DNA of 64,000 bases from Trametopsis cervina (GCA_022385755.1 MU278359.1:62001-126000), one strand, 5' to 3'. Positions 48,711 to 61,762 are shown, counted from the stretch's first letter. The notes: generated from the letters alone by a model not told the origin. Numbers and translations are program-made.

Positions 48711-50695
48711 ATGTTATCCTTCATGAATCGCGTGTCGAGTAGGTCGTCGAAGTTGGACCTAGCGAAGGTGGACGTCGAGGTAGCGGAACAACCTGTGCAG
48801 TTACCGATCGCTCCGGAAACAGACAGCGTTACAGCACCTCCTGCGCCTGCGCCTGACGCCTCTGCTACTGAGCTGCAGCCATCTGGCGACGCTCGTCCGT
48901 CCATCTCTATCTACTCCTCAGACGATCCACAGGGCGGCCAGGTGGACGACGCGCCCGCGTCCTCAGCAGCGCTCTCTACCGTACCACCAACGCAAGTCTC
49001 GCATGATCCCGACACCGAGCTGAAGCGTGCGACGGATGCCCCACCGGCGTTGAAGACGCGTCGTCTTTCATGGCGCCCACTCTCCTTCAAATTCCTCAAC
49101 AGCCAAGAGGCGGGTGACGAGCACAAGCCAGCGCTGTCTCTGGAGAAGGAGCAGAAGAAGCGGGTGCAGGTAGCAGAGGACAGGACGAAGCACGCCGTGC
49201 GTGTCTCGAACGCAGACAAGAAGGCAAAGGAGTCGGCTGTCATTGTGCGCTCGCTCATCGTTGGTACCACCGGGATCGTGCTGTCCGACGCGAAGGCGAA
49301 GCCGGTCTCGAAGCCCAAGATCGAGAAGGTGAAGTCCGAGCTGCTGAGTCCGAAGACGGCAAACAGAGTCATCGCACAGCTTCGTGCGCTGCCGTCGTAC
49401 GCCGAGGCACTCCCCTCCCAAGATAATGGAGAACAGCACACCACCCTTGCGCCCTCTGTCCCCATCCACGCAGTCTGTCTTCCTTTCACCGACTCTGAGG
49501 CGCACGAGAAGCATTTCTCCAGGCTGGCCGTAGTAAATGGGAATGCGAGTGCTGCGACACAGCTTCCCAGTGTCTACACCGCGTCATTGAAGCAGCTGCA
49601 GGCTGTCTTTGCAGACATCGATGCCGTCAGCTTGCTCACTGCGCCGAACTTCGGGCTGGGTGCTGCAGCCGACGAGCCGGGTATCCTTAGCGGCGCACTA
49701 CCGACTGCGAAGACGATCATAGATGGCGTTGAGCAGATCACCCCGCAGCTTTTGGCGTTAGGTTATGCCACTGGCAAGTCTATCCTACCTGATCATACCG
49801 GTGAGTCGTTTGTTACGCTGTTACAGGGCTGATCTGTATGCTGATATGCGCTATGCTAGGTATTCACCCTCCCACGGACCGGATGTCTGTTCTGACCTGT
49901 AAGTTACTCGCCCCTGTGACCACATTGTCCGTCTGTTCTGTCAACGACTAACTGCTGTTTTCAGACTGGTGGGGTTTCGAGGTCGCGCTGCCGCCCCCTT
50001 CAATTGCATATCTTAGCGTGAGTTTTGATCTACGTTTATCTAGCTCGGACGCTCAACCATGATCTTCTAATTAGGGAGCACCTTCCATTGCACACTCGCT
50101 CATCAACGCCTTGACCGCGCTAGCTGCGCTCAATAACGGCGTCCGCGAGATCCTGCCATTCGTGCGCTACATCTCGCAGTACATCGACGCCGAGTTCAAC
50201 ATGATCAAGCAACAGGATCAGGGTAAGGGTGTTGTCTGTGCCGCCACCTGGTAAGTGAACAGTCCGCTGCATTGGGTATCCAATATTCAATTCTGATCAC
50301 TGTATTGCAGGCTCGTGCCCGTCGCTCTCGTTCCGCGTCCCTGGGATTTCACCCCAGCGCCAATCGTCACGATCCAGCCAGCACCCGCCGAAGATCCAGC
50401 AGATGCTCACACCAACCCCGATGCTTCAGATCAGCAGCCGTCGCCTCACATGCCGCCTGCAAGGCCCGCGTCTCCTCCTAGCTTGCTCCCTCCTCTCGAG
50501 ATCCATTCCTCCACCTTTGCTGACACGGAGGTGCCTGCGAAGGAGCCTCCTGTGGACGAGACTCCCGTCCCCGTCGAGGCTGCGGCTGTTGCGCCAGCTG
50601 ATGTTCCTGTGGTTTCTGTCGTGCCGCCTACGCCCACTGCGTCCAAGGTCTCGACAGTAGACGGGGCAGAAAGCGAGGCGACCACCAGTGCGTAA
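48711..50695 (+). CDS. Conserved basidiomycete hypothetical protein
   Basis: Five exons (48711-49800, 49860-49898, 49965-50017, 50075-50250, 50311-50695) sum to 580 residues. The N-terminal third is disordered and Pro/Ala/Ser-rich with basic patches (LKTRRLSWRPLSFKF). A Lys-rich segment follows (KEQKKRVQVAEDRTK). The middle looks folded and helical: VIVRSLIVGTTGIVLSD, RVIAQLRALPSYAEAL, then YWWGFEVALPPPSIAYLS and LTALAALNNGVREILPFVRY. The tail is again Pro/Val/Ala-rich. No membrane helix or catalytic motif is evident. I recognise the general type from basidiomycete genomes but not a function. Confidence 0.75.
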
Positions 50696-51170
50696 TATCT
50701 GAAGGAACATCAATATTGTCTGGATCCGTCTCGGCCTTTCTCCTCTCACTATCTTTCTCTCGTCGCACACGCATCTCGCTCTCCTTTGGACATTTTGTCA
50801 GATACGCTCTTCTGGATTCTGGATCGATACCCGCAGCATTGTGACTTACGACCTCTCACGACATTCATGATTTCCTTCTCGTCTCATTCGGAACATTACA
50901 TACCCTCTCTTTCGTATGGCATCGCCATACACAATAGCATCGTAGTAGTCTAGAGTAGATATCATAATCCGCGCACATCAGTGCGTTGACACTCATTACC
51001 GTATATCAATCTCTTTGAGTGGACTGCTGTGTTTGTGATCTGAGGTCCAAGTGTGTGATTACATTTATTGGTATACATTTACGTTTGCGTGGTTATATGT
51101 GGTAAGATACGAGATACTGATCGTACATTGTATTGAGGTTGAATCATTGATTCACCTAGCATGATGTGCT
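50696..51170. other. Convergent 3' intergenic region
   Basis: AT-rich region between two converging genes. Nothing further seen. Confidence 0.5.
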
Positions 51171-51643
51171 TTACTGGGTGGTGACGACACTGTCCTCCTC
51201 TGTGTGATTGGCCATCATAGTCAGATATACAGCGCAAGAGTATGGGTGAAAGGGCGTACCGATGTAATCAATGGGACCATTGCCTGTGAGGGACTGGAGG
51301 CTGGTGAAGTATTCGGGGGTGATCTCGGCGGAGAATCCCTATACGACCAAGGATTATGCTTAGTCAGAGGAGTGTGCGAGTCAAGTAGAGATGAAGAGAC
51401 GTACCTTGAGGCCGCTGTGCCATACGTTCTTGACGGAGCCGCCTACACAACGTCATCTATGCATCAACATACGGCTATGCACAGACCAAACTGATCAAAC
51501 GCACCATTCTGGTTCACATCCTCAGCATACTTGTTGATCTCCTCCGGGGTGGCGGAGTTCTTGAACACGACGATGTATTCTGCAGATCTCTTGGGTCAAC
51601 AAGCCAGCACCGGATCGACTGTGGTTGACTTACTGCCAGACAT
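51171..51643 (-). CDS. I9-type proteinase inhibitor (subtilisin propeptide-like, Pbi2-like)
   Basis: Five short exons (51643-51634, 51579-51505, 51442-51405, 51338-51260, 51199-51171) encode 76 residues. The sequence is a stand-alone inhibitor_I9 domain: KYIVVFKNSATPEEINKY, then GLKGFSAEITPEYFTSL, then GPIDYIEEDSVVTTQ at the end. In yeast, the homologue Pbi2 inhibits vacuolar proteinase B and helps vacuole fusion; other fungal members inhibit secreted subtilisins. There is no signal peptide, so a cytosolic inhibitor is likely. The length and lack of a protease domain match the family. Confidence 0.92.
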
Positions 51644-52616
51644 TGTGCGGGTTGTGGTATAGGTGTTAGTGGTTGTGGTTGTGGTTGAAGAGAGAGAGCG
51701 GAAGTGCGAAACTGCGGAGAGGCGGCCCCATTGCATACGTAGGGCGCGCTTGATAACAGGGACCATGGCCATCTGCGGGTAATCGCTCAGAGCGCTTACA
51801 CGATCTCGCCTCTTCGGCGACCTCGATGAGTGTTGCTCTGAACCTTGACGAATTCACTCTGCGCGCATCACCTTCATATCGTGACCGCTGTTCCCTCCAT
51901 CTCGCTCTATATAAACCGGATGGCCGAGATACACGAGTTCTGCCGTGCGCTGTTGCTTCAGCTTGGCGTGTGTCTACCTGTTCGAGGAGATGTTATTCAA
52001 GCGCAGATGGTGTCTGGCTGTTGATCATCATGTAACTTCCTGCTGCCATTTGGTCTCTCTTTCACATTTATATACATACCGTTGAACGGAAATAAAATAA
52101 GGTGAACTATCGCGGAATCAGCTATACACCGGGGGACACAGTTTCCGTTTTATCATCGCAGACATGTTCCGTACATATTGTCATACGACCAACTCCTCAT
52201 CACTTAAGATGTCTGTATGTGAGGTTGCTCAACGCGCAACGCATCGACCATGTCCCCGCTGTCGTTGTGTCTCAAGATCACCAAGGTACACTAGCCATCA
52301 CCAACAGCAGATCTTGAAACCGAATAGCTTTGTGATGTCCGGTGCGATGGCGCTGCAGCTGCATCGCCCTCAAAGCTGTAACAATACCCGCCCGAATATG
52401 CGTCTTATGCGCGCATCGCCCGTGTTCTAGTCCCTTCTACACTCTTGTTCTTGGACCACCACGACCTTCACGCTTTCTCTTCTGCTGCTGCTTTTTCCTC
52501 TACTCATCGTTTCCTGAGGTCTCTTTTTCTTCCGTCACAGCGCGCCACACTTCCAAGCAGGCTTGGCCCCCCATTCGCATCATCCTAGGCACCCCGACAC
52601 TCGGCACGCATCCAGC
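51644..52616. other. Divergent intergenic region with an isolated TATA box
   Basis: Between the inhibitor (leftward) and PNS1 (rightward). A consensus TATATAAA lies at 51908-51915 on the + strand, about 700 bases before the PNS1 ATG, with no coding frame of note behind it. The last 180 bases before 52617 are pyrimidine-rich, as in a 5' leader. Confidence 0.5.
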
Positions 52617-54838
52617 ATGAGCTACACTCCAAAATGGAGCAACCAGCCCTACACACCTCTACCAGAACCTGGTCCTCAACCGATGTATGCGCCTACGTAC
52701 GCTCCTCCGAACTATCCGCCCAACAACTACCCAGCGCCGGGCGGGCCTCCGCCAAGCGACTACCCGACGGAGAAGTCGCCTTTCGAGGGCGGGAGGTTTG
52801 CACCCAAGAAGAGGATCAACGACCCCATCTTCCTGGTTCTTTTCCTCCTCGCAGTGAGTCCCATATCGCGTTCTTTTGTACCTCCACTCAAGACTGAGCG
52901 AATGGCCTGCAGTTCATCGGCTACGCTGCCGTCTCCGCGATTGTGCTGACAAGCTGGGTGAAGAATGGTGGCCTTCAGAACGGGATCGATCCGAATAATT
53001 CAAGCAAGCAGCTGTCATTAAACAGGTGCGCTTGCCACCACTGCCTACTATTTGAGAAGACGTTTGACGCAAAACGTTTTCAGCCACACAGCAGTTCTTC
53101 TGCTGTTCGTAGCTGGCGCAGGCCTGATATTGTCATCCCTCTACCTCATTATCACGCGTCTTTTCACCAAGTTCATTCTGCACCTCACGCTCATCCTCAC
53201 CACCCTGCTCACTGTGTAAGTCACGCACATACACGAGCTTTCTGTTAGTCTTAACCCGCCGTTTCTAGCGCCGTCGCGGTGTTCTACTGGATACAAAAAG
53301 TCTACTGTACGTCGCACCGCCCAGAAAAGACTCGTTGTTTCCATGCCGCTGACCTGTGCCTCATGTCGCAGTCGCTGCTGTTATCGCGACGATCATCGCG
53401 CTCGTGTCCGTGCTTGCCTACTTTGGCTACAGGAAACGCATACCGCTCGCGACGATCCTCCTGCAGACCGTCATGGACATTACGAAGCACCACCCGAGCG
53501 TGTATGTCGTCGCGTTCCTCGCGCTTTTCATTCAGGCCGCCGTCAGCGTGTGGTTCTCGTTCACGGCTGTGGCAACCTACGAGAGATGGTCCCCTGGAAA
53601 CCACAGTACGTGGATTCATATTTCGAGTCAATTATAACAACGTTGATGCTGATAGCGCCTTCAGTTTGCACAAAGGACAACTCGTGCTCGTCTGGCAAGG
53701 TCACCGGTCTCATCATCTTTGAGGTGTTCGTGTACATCTGGATGTCGCAAGTCGTCGGGAACGTCGCTCTCGCCACAATGGCCGGTGGTCCATTCGGCAG
53801 TACGCCACTTCACTTCCCTTTTCACTATGGCTGAAACTGACGCGCCGGGTCAATGCAGGCTGGTACTACTTCGGTCCCCGCGAGCAAGGCCAGATGCCAA
53901 GCCACCCCACGCTTTCCTCGTTTGTGCGCGCATCGACGCTGTCTCTGGGCTCCATCGCATTTGGCTCGCTCATCGTCACCATCCTGGAAATGATCCGGTT
54001 GGTCCTCGAAATCGCGAAAGACAACGCAAACAGCGATGGACATCCTGTGGAGGCGTGCTTGGCGCTGTGTGCCGAGTGCTTCATCGGGTGCATTGAGGGT
54101 CTAGTGGAATACTTCAATCGGTGAGTTTGTAACGGTTTGTTGACGTGTTGGGAGATCGCTGACGGGTTTATCAGATATGCATACATTGAGATTGCCCTTT
54201 ACGGCAAGCCGTACATAGCAGCCGCTAAGGACACCTGGGCTTTGTTCAAAGACCGTGGCATCGATGCTGTCATCAACGACTCGCTCGTAAACTCTGGTGG
54301 GTGGTCCAAAGTACTTCATCAATTCTATACTCACGTTTGATCTGCAGCATTGACATGGGGAGGCTATCTTGTCGGTTTACTCTGTGCCCTATTTGCGTAC
54401 CTATATCTGCACTGTAAGTTCTTCCCTTACCGTATTATACAGCCGCGTCTTTATCATTGACACACCGGCTATGCAGTCACACATCCGGCTTATAACGTCA
54501 ACAACCAATATACGGCGCCTGTTGTCATCTTTGCGTTTATCATTGGTCTGCAATGCTGTGAGTCCTGATGAATGTTTAGTGTTTAATCTACTGACAAGAG
54601 ATAAACCGAAACACCAGCTCTCACATTATCGTCTGCCATTGAGGCCGGTGTATCCACTATTTTCGTCGGTCTCGGCGAGGACCCGCAGGTGCTTGCTATC
54701 CGTGCGCCTGAGCTGTTCGGGGTACGTAGCCGTTTCTCGTTCTTTCGCTCAAACTGCATCGCTGATGTCTTCAACGTGGCGTTATAGATGATAGCAGCTA
54801 CGTATCCCCAAGTTGTGCACGGTGTATCAAGAGTGTAG
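52617..54838 (+). CDS. PNS1: PNS1 (choline transporter-like multi-pass membrane protein)
   Basis: Member of the choline-transporter-like (CTL/SLC44) family found in all fungi; the yeast protein sits in the plasma membrane and its substrate is unsettled. The first exon (52617-52853) has the typical Pro/Tyr-rich cytosolic tail (MSYTPKWSNQPYTPLPEPG) followed by helix one (DPIFLVLFLLAFIGYAAVSA). Many short exons follow, each with a transmembrane helix. The family core appears as VTGLIIFEVFVYIWMSQVVGN, WYYFGPR, CFIGCIEGLVEYFNRYAYI and the late segment EAGVSTIFVGLGEDP. The end is MIAATYPQVVHGVSRV with stop at 54836-54838. Splice phases checked for the first five exons agree. Confidence 0.93.
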
Positions 54839-55628
54839 AAATGGACGAACTCCCATATCTTGGATCTGTAGCATGCGCATATTGCTTTTATCTTCATCTT
54901 GCACTAATTTATCAAGTGTCATTTCAAACTGATAATTGAGAACCTCTTCTATAGCGACGCACGATCTGGTTTGATTCTTTCTGGTCGCGATCATGGGCTC
55001 ACAGTGAGCGCGTTTCGTTCCTACACCGGTAAGCGCTTCAATGTCATGCACGTGGCGGTGCAATCGCAACATACCAACTACTTCACGCGGACCCTTTCCT
55101 GGACCCTTTCCATCGTGAAGCATGGTCACGGACAAGCTTCCATCCCGAGTGCGATCCTTGTTCTGATTATATGCGCCGTTTCCGTAAATGTGTGTGTGCA
55201 TAGCCAGGTAGTGTCATATGTCTGGGACACCCTCTGAATCCTCGATGCAGCATGAAGTATAGTGAGTCGGGTGTCATTTTATTCCTGACGTATCAAAGGC
55301 TTATGTTTGTATTTACAGAGACGCTGTCCGCTTGGCTGTGGTCTGCCACACAAATTCGAGCACGCTCCACCATTCCCCGGCTTCGCTCTCCTTTGTAGCG
55401 AGGATGAAGTGTATGGATGGAGTGTACTATTGCTTTCCAGACCCTTTCCACGTTACTTGAGGAATGGAGTCAGTGACTCTAGCTCAGCTTTGTTGACTGA
55501 TCGAGTGGTGTACGTCCTCGAGGTCACGCAGAAAGCACTCGTATAAAAGGATAGTTCGTTCAGTGCAAACCTCAGCAAACGAACTCTCTCGATACAGCTA
55601 CTCATCACATCTCTTCCAACAAGCTACC
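54839..55628. other. Intergenic; promoter of the MACPF gene
   Basis: No gene seen. TATAAAAG at 55542-55549 lies 80 bases before the ATG at 55629, a good promoter position. Confidence 0.55.
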
Positions 55629-57451
55629 ATGACCACCAATACTGTCGCTAAAGGTGCCGTGGCGACTGCCAACGAGAACCTACTCAAGAACACTCCACCA
55701 CTCCCGGCACCTCAGTCTTTCGAGGAGCGAGACAAGGTTCCTTCCCTGCTCATTGGGGCCAAAGATGACAACCTGCACTATATTCCTGGACTGATGTCTC
55801 TCGGCGCGAGCTACGACGTTTTGAACGGCAAGTACGCCGACGCCAAATCTTCTCTTCAGCAGATCATCGACTGGTCCCAGGGTATGTATCTACCTTCCGC
55901 GCAATATCAGTATCCTTTCACTCACATCACGTTGCAGCCGAGACGAAAACCCAGACGTTTGGCGGAAAGGAGTACAAGATCCCGAAGGATGTCAGCTACA
56001 ACGATCACCCCACCGCTGGGACTCATTCGTTCCACGGCAAGACACTGCAAAGATACGCTTCTAGCCTTTCTTCGTATGCTGAGATTGGGTTCCCCGGCTT
56101 CGCCGGATCTGCTGTTACGGATTTCAGCGAGACCGAGCGGGACGATCTGTCCCGTGTCTTCACCCGGGTCGAGTACGCCGTTCTGCCCTACAAGCTCGCT
56201 CTTCCGCCCCTGAGCGGTGTCCGACCGCTCCTGAAGCCATCGTTCGTGGACGACATCGAGAAGAAGGATCCTGTCCAGCTCTTCAAGCAGTACGGTACAC
56301 ATATTCTCGGCTCCCTTGCCGTCGGCGGACGAGCGCTGTTCCTGTCTTCCACAGACGTTCGCACCTATACCGGCACTACGTACAGCATCGAAGCTGCTGC
56401 AAAGCTCTCTACTTCGTATAGCATGGTCCCCTCGATGAGCCTCACTCCGGAGCAAGAACAGGCTATCAAGAGTTTCAATGAGGCGAGCACGACTACAATC
56501 GCGACTAGTAAGTCGTCAGAATTCTATGACATAGCATTTCGAGACTCACAATGCTGTGCAGAGGGAGGTGACCCCAAGTACAGTAACGAGAATTTCCTGA
56601 AAAACGTCGAAGCCTGGAGTAAATCTATCAAGGACTTTCCCGAGTACGTCTTCTTTCCATGAACAGAGCATATATGTGCAAGTACTGATTGCAGAGTTCA
56701 GATTCGTAGAGCTGGGCTCCCGGACATCGTTCCGCGGAATTTGGGAGCTCGCGACGACAAAGGACCGCCAAGACGCTCTCAAGGATGCATGTGCCGGCTT
56801 CGTCCAGCTGGCTGCGAAGGATCTCAGCATACACGGCCCTTTCGTAGAGGCCCGTCTCTCCAACAGCTTCGACTACAGCATCAACGCGTACATCAGCGTG
56901 AACAACAACACCGGCCATATCGCGTTGATGTATCCCAAGGGTGAGCGTCTGGCCCATCGAATCGTCGAAGACTGATCCTTACCGCTGCCTGCATAGATGC
57001 TACCGACACTTGGTACATGGTCAGCTCGGGACTCGGAGGCACCGCTGCCGTTCTCGGGCAGGAACTGGTCCCAGGCGCACTTGCTCCCGTCACCTGGGAG
57101 GAAGCGTTCGTCGGCCCGTATTACAGCTCTGCCGTTACCCGTGTCTGGCGCGCCGTTCCTCCTACTAGCGACTACTACGTATTCGGCTGCGTCGCAATGA
57201 CTGGAGACAGCGCGGACACTCTCCCGAAGCAGCCTCCCGCTTCTCTTGCAGGGCGGTTCCGCGCAGTGCACAAGTGTGCGCTTACCCAGGCGTCGGTCGG
57301 AGTTGCCAACTGGCATTATGACTCTAACCCTCCGGACGAGATCTATGCTGTCGATTACCGCTACTGGAACGCTGGTACTGCGCTGCCCAAGAAGGAGGAT
57401 TGTCTCGTTTTCGATAGCAAGAATGCGAGGAAGGATTGGAACGGGTGGTAA
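55629..57451 (+). CDS. MACPF-domain (perforin-like) protein with a Vps62-like C-terminal region
   Basis: Membrane-attack-complex/perforin family, the group that includes the B component of fungal two-part pore formers such as pleurotolysin. Five exons (55629-55881, 55938-56507, 56562-56643, 56702-56940, 56997-57451) sum to 532 residues, with no break seen. There is no signal peptide, as in other basidiomycete members. The MACPF signature KQYGTHILG lies near 56285-56310. Ser/Thr-rich stretches on either side could be the membrane-inserting hairpins. The C-terminal 150 residues (YYVFGCVAMTGDSAD, then RFRAVHK) resemble Vps62-like beta domains. No aegerolysin partner gene lies nearby. Whether it forms pores is inferred from the family. 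Confidence 0.85.
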
Positions 57452-58103
57452 ATGGTTTATGGTGGGGTTGAGACAGTGGTCCATGTCTACTCGAATGTAT
57501 AGTTAGTTACCGAGGTCCCAGTAGATGGCACTTGCGCTGATGCCGCAGGATGTCTTATAGATAATGTTATCTTCTCCCAACGCACAGCTGTTTCCATGAT
57601 TACTTTTGTTGTCACCTAGGTTGTCCAGTATATTTGTATGTTCACTCTTTGATGAAAGACGAGTGGAAACTTTACGACCGTAAAAGAAAACAACGTCACT
57701 CAAACTCTGCCGCTGTAGGTCACACCCCCTTACTGGACTTGAATAAGAGCAGGTGCTCCTGCCAACACTAGACCAGTGAAGATGAAGACTTGTCTCGTAT
57801 CCCGAAGCCAATGTGCCGAAGAGTTCAACCGGCCTTCAAACTTCAAGCTTTAAACTACAGTACGTGCATGTGCTGTGTTGAATATGTCATCATTGCGCAA
57901 GCAAAGGTGTCGTCAAGAACACGACCAAACTGGGACACAATTCGACAAATTGCGCAACACATCACGTGTTTTGGGATTTCTATCCGGCTTTCGGCAGTGC
58001 CGCTTTAGAACTAACACTTCAGAACAGCAATGACCAGTCATTGCAAGACCCTCTTCCTGAGCATGCCTTGACCATCAACACCGTCACCATAACGGCGACT
58101 ACG
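57452..58103. other. Intergenic, nothing recognised
   Basis: Between the MACPF gene and the first TDT transporter. No TCCGAAT copies like those at 61896-62418 were seen here. Confidence 0.5.
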
Positions 58104-59724
58104 ATGCCCGAAGTCTCCACTGGGGTTACACACTGCTCACAACACCACAGCTTCCCTTCAGTCACGACAAACAAGTCTCTGAAGGACTGTTTACGGTACG
58201 TAGTATCATGTCTGAATTGGACTGAGTCAAACTAAAAGTAGCTCTTTTCCCACGTAGACATTTCACGCCGGCATGGTTTGCTGTGATAATGGGTTAGTCT
58301 CTCATGTTTATGTCATTTCTTGCCAACTCTAAGTCCACTGGTGAACCAAAACTAGGTACCGGAGCGATCTCCATCCTCTTCCATAACTATCCATACCCAA
58401 CTCGGACCCTCTACATATTCACATTCATAATCTTCTTCCTGAACCTCGTTTTGTTCATCATATTCAATATTCTTACGATCGCTAGATATGTCATATTCCC
58501 TGACATATGGTCCATCATGATTCGCCATCCGGTGCAGAGCTTGTACCTTGGCTGCTATCCCATGGGTGGTTCTACGTTAATCAACATCGGTGTTAGCTTA
58601 ATCTACCAGCAATATGGGTTCGGCGGCAAACCGTTTCTGTATTTCTTATGGGCTATGTGGTGGTTAGAAGTTGGTCTCTCCTTTCTCTGCGTGTTTCCCC
58701 TTGTGCATATAATGTAAGTTACTCCCAGCCGCCTCTATGATGTGACAGAATGCTCACCAAACTTACAGGAAGACCCGTCAAGACCATACCCTCAGCCGCA
58801 TGACCGCGATTTGGCTCCTTCCAATTGTCACTTTCGTAGTTGCCTCCTCGACTGGCGGGGTCATTGCCCCTGCTCTCCTCCCCTTCTCCCGGTACCACGC
58901 CCTGATCACTCTCACCTTGTCGGCATACATGGTCTTTGTGGGCCTCGCATTCGCATTTATGATCCTGTCGATTTATTTCCTTCGACTCATCACGTACGGT
59001 CTTCCCCAAGGGGCCAGTGTCATCAGTGTCTTTATCCCACTGGGACCGATGGGTCAAGGAGGCTACGCTATTCTTCTCCTGGGACAAGGTTTCCGCAGCA
59101 TCTTGCCGTCAGATGACGGATCGGTGCTTTCAGATCAGAACACTGGAGAGGTGCTGAACGTGATTTGCATCGCCGCTGCGTTTGTGCTCTGGTCGATCGC
59201 AACCGCGTGGCTCCTTTATGCACTGCTCGCCGTAGCTGAAGTTGCTAATCCGCAAGGCGAAGCTCAAAGGTTCCCGTTTAAGCTTCCTGTCTGGGGCCTC
59301 ATCTTCCCGAACGTGAGTCATCTGTCTATACCATCCCCATCCCCTCCTTCCTGATACACGATCAATGCTGCAGGGCGTATACGCAAACCTCACGCTTCGA
59401 CTTGCCCTCGAGCTTGACATCACCTGTCTCCGAATATGGGGAGCGATCTGGGCCCCAATCACCCTACTTGTATGGTCCCTCGTCTTCACCCGCACATTGA
59501 CCCTCCTGCGTTATGGCCGCATATTCGAGTCTCCGTGCATCGAGGAGGTTGACATGACCAGGAAGAATCAGAAGGACTTACTCGAGGAGATGACATATAG
59601 TCACCAAGAGCGACAGGCGACGAGGCGAGGCGAACATAACATAGAAACGACTCAGATGAATGAGGAGCCAATTTGGAGGAGTGGAAGCAGTAATACCACC
59701 ATCCGGCCCCAAGATACCCTTTAA
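58104..59724 (+). CDS. TDT-family transporter (SSU1 sulfite exporter / Mae1 type), copy 1
   Basis: Ten-helix carrier of the tellurite-resistance/dicarboxylate transporter (TDT) family, which includes the sulfite efflux pump SSU1 and the malate permease Mae1. Five exons (58104-58195, 58258-58292, 58356-58713, 58769-59312, 59374-59724) sum to 459 residues. Hallmarks: HFTPAWFAVIMGTGAIS in helix one, LGCYPMGGSTLINI, MTAIWLLPIVTFVVASSTGG, PLGPMGQGGYAILLLGQ and PVWGLIFPNGVYANLT. The C-terminus is a charged cytosolic tail with many Arg/Glu/Gln. The ATG at 58104 was chosen; an in-frame extension exists upstream but looks like leader. The neighbouring persulfide dioxygenase favours sulfite as substrate (inference). 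Confidence 0.9.
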
Positions 59725-60462
59725 AAGCGACTCCCATAAAACATTCAGCCAATCATCGAACTCAGTACTCACACATCATTGGACTGTATTATCACTGTAA
59801 AACATCCACACAAAAGTACTCTCGCTCGCGATTGCATCTACTTTCGTACATTGTATCTTATCCTCCCCCTAGAAACTGTAGTAGTCTTCTCCTCGAAGCC
59901 GACTAAACTGGACAGGACATCTTTGGACTGACAATACACAGGTGACAACAGCCTGTGACGTCTTCCGGCGATAGACATCGGCCCTGAGGATCTCTACTGT
60001 ATCCTACGAGTGCGCTAAGATTGATATTGATTTATGAAGAACGCCGGTGTCATTTCCGACGGAAGGGCTGTTACGCCGTTCCGCACTCACTTGGAGGCTG
60101 CACCGGTCTAATACCGCACTGTGAGACGCTGAGAACGGAAAGCTCTCCTGTTCCGAGGGCTCAGGGAGTTTAACATCGTGTTATCCTCGAGCATCCGGAC
60201 CAGGGTAACTTCATGCAAGTCGGGTGTCGGTGAGGTACCCATTTCCACGTACAACGATTGGTGAACCCCCACACAGGGCCGCGGGCCTACACCCATATAG
60301 GTCTGGTATGAAAAGAAGAACTTCACAGGATACGCATAATTGACATAATAACATTATCAGTGCTATCAGGGAGAGCACGTACTGTAGCACAGACTCAATA
60401 AAGATATATCATATCTGGACAAAGGCTTCGGAGGTCGAAGGGAAGATGTTGTGGATAGCTGC
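59725..60462. other. Convergent 3' intergenic region
   Basis: Lies between the 3' ends of the first transporter and the dioxygenase. No gene or repeat recognised. Confidence 0.5.
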
Positions 60463-61762
60463 TCAGCACAAATCCTTGTCGTTCAATTCCTTGGGCGTAC
60501 GAATGGGCGTTTTGAACCACCTCCGGCCCTGCTCGTCCAGCGGCGGCAATCTCCCTCCCAGAATATTCACCTGCAACGATGGGTGTAGAAGCCTCGGCGA
60601 GCCCAGAGTCGCGTCGCGTTCCTTGCGCCACTGTACGAATGTAGCCTCGTCTTTCCCAGCCCATGCAGCGCGGTGCGCTTCGATAGTAGCGCTTGTGGTC
60701 GGTGTAAGGCGGTTGCTTGGTGGGTAATCATGTCCCACGAAGAGGAGTGAAGTTGGCGGAAGGGATAAGAGACGTTGCATGGACTATCATATATTCGACC
60801 ATGTGGTGAACACGAAGAATGTGCATTTTATGTTAGTAAGGAAAGATGATTTCATAATGAAAGCCATGACTTACGAGGTAAAGGTCGCGGGCGTTTCCTC
60901 CCGGGAAGTCGACACGAGCAGAGCCTACGTCAGGCTACCAGATGAAATACTTGAGCGACATGCGACGACAAACGAAGATAATAGAGCGGAGACGCACGTT
61001 GAATATCGAATCCCCTGTGAAGATTGCGGAACCGACCGCGTATCCTACGTGATCCGGCGTGTGTCCAGGGAGATGTATAGCACGACATGTGAGCGCTCCG
61101 AGCTGGAACTCTTCATCGTCGTTCCAATAGTTGTCGAAAGCGTTCTTGAATACCTCGGGACTGTCGTATCCGTACTTTGGCGCAAACGCCTTCTGCACTT
61201 GTGAGATGCGTCCCCCGATCCCGATAGGAGGGGAACCGGCCAGTCGGGCCTTCAGATAACGTGCTGAAGTGAGATGGTCGGCATGGGCGTGTGTTTCTCT
61301 AGAAGGTCACAGGTCGTGTGATGAGCTGCAGGACAAGCGCGAAGACAGAGTAACTTACAGGATATGGGTGACTTTGAGTGCATGGTGTTCAATGAACCTG
61401 AGAAGGTTGTCTGCTGACTTGGTAGAGATCGTTCCCGAGGCAGGTTCGTAGTCCAGCACTGGGTCGACGATTGCAGCATCTTGTGTGTGCGGGTCAACAA
61501 GGACGTATTGCCACGTGCCTGTTACCTTCTCAAAGAATGAGAAGATACTCGGCGTCTTCGAGTCGATGTTCTCGTGGGAGACGTCAGGAGGAATATAATG
61601 CATTCTACTGGAGGGTTGTTGCGGGGCTGTAGCTACTGCCGCAAAGGTCCGGTACAGTGGGCGCCAGGGTCTGAAAGCAACCTTGCGGAGGTGCAACGCA
61701 CAAGGATTAAATACGGATGAGGCACTGAAGTTTGGTGCGTGCAGGGCAGCAGTTCGGAACAT
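60463..61762 (-). CDS. ETHE1-like persulfide dioxygenase (metallo-beta-lactamase fold), mitochondrial
   Basis: Non-heme iron enzyme that oxidises glutathione persulfide to sulfite in the mitochondrial sulfide-oxidation route. Four exons (61762-61359, 61298-60998, 60934-60875, 60783-60463) sum to 361 residues. The first 50 residues are Arg/Ala/Ser-rich without acids, a typical presequence. Metal-site blocks follow in order: THAHADH, the HLPGHTPDHVGY loop, GDSIF and FVGHDY. Length and the C-terminal WFKTPIRTPKELNDKDL tail fit the ETHE1/Blh subgroup better than glyoxalase II. It sits between two SSU1-type exporters, which gives it a coherent context. Substrate is inferred from family and neighbours. 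Confidence 0.88.
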
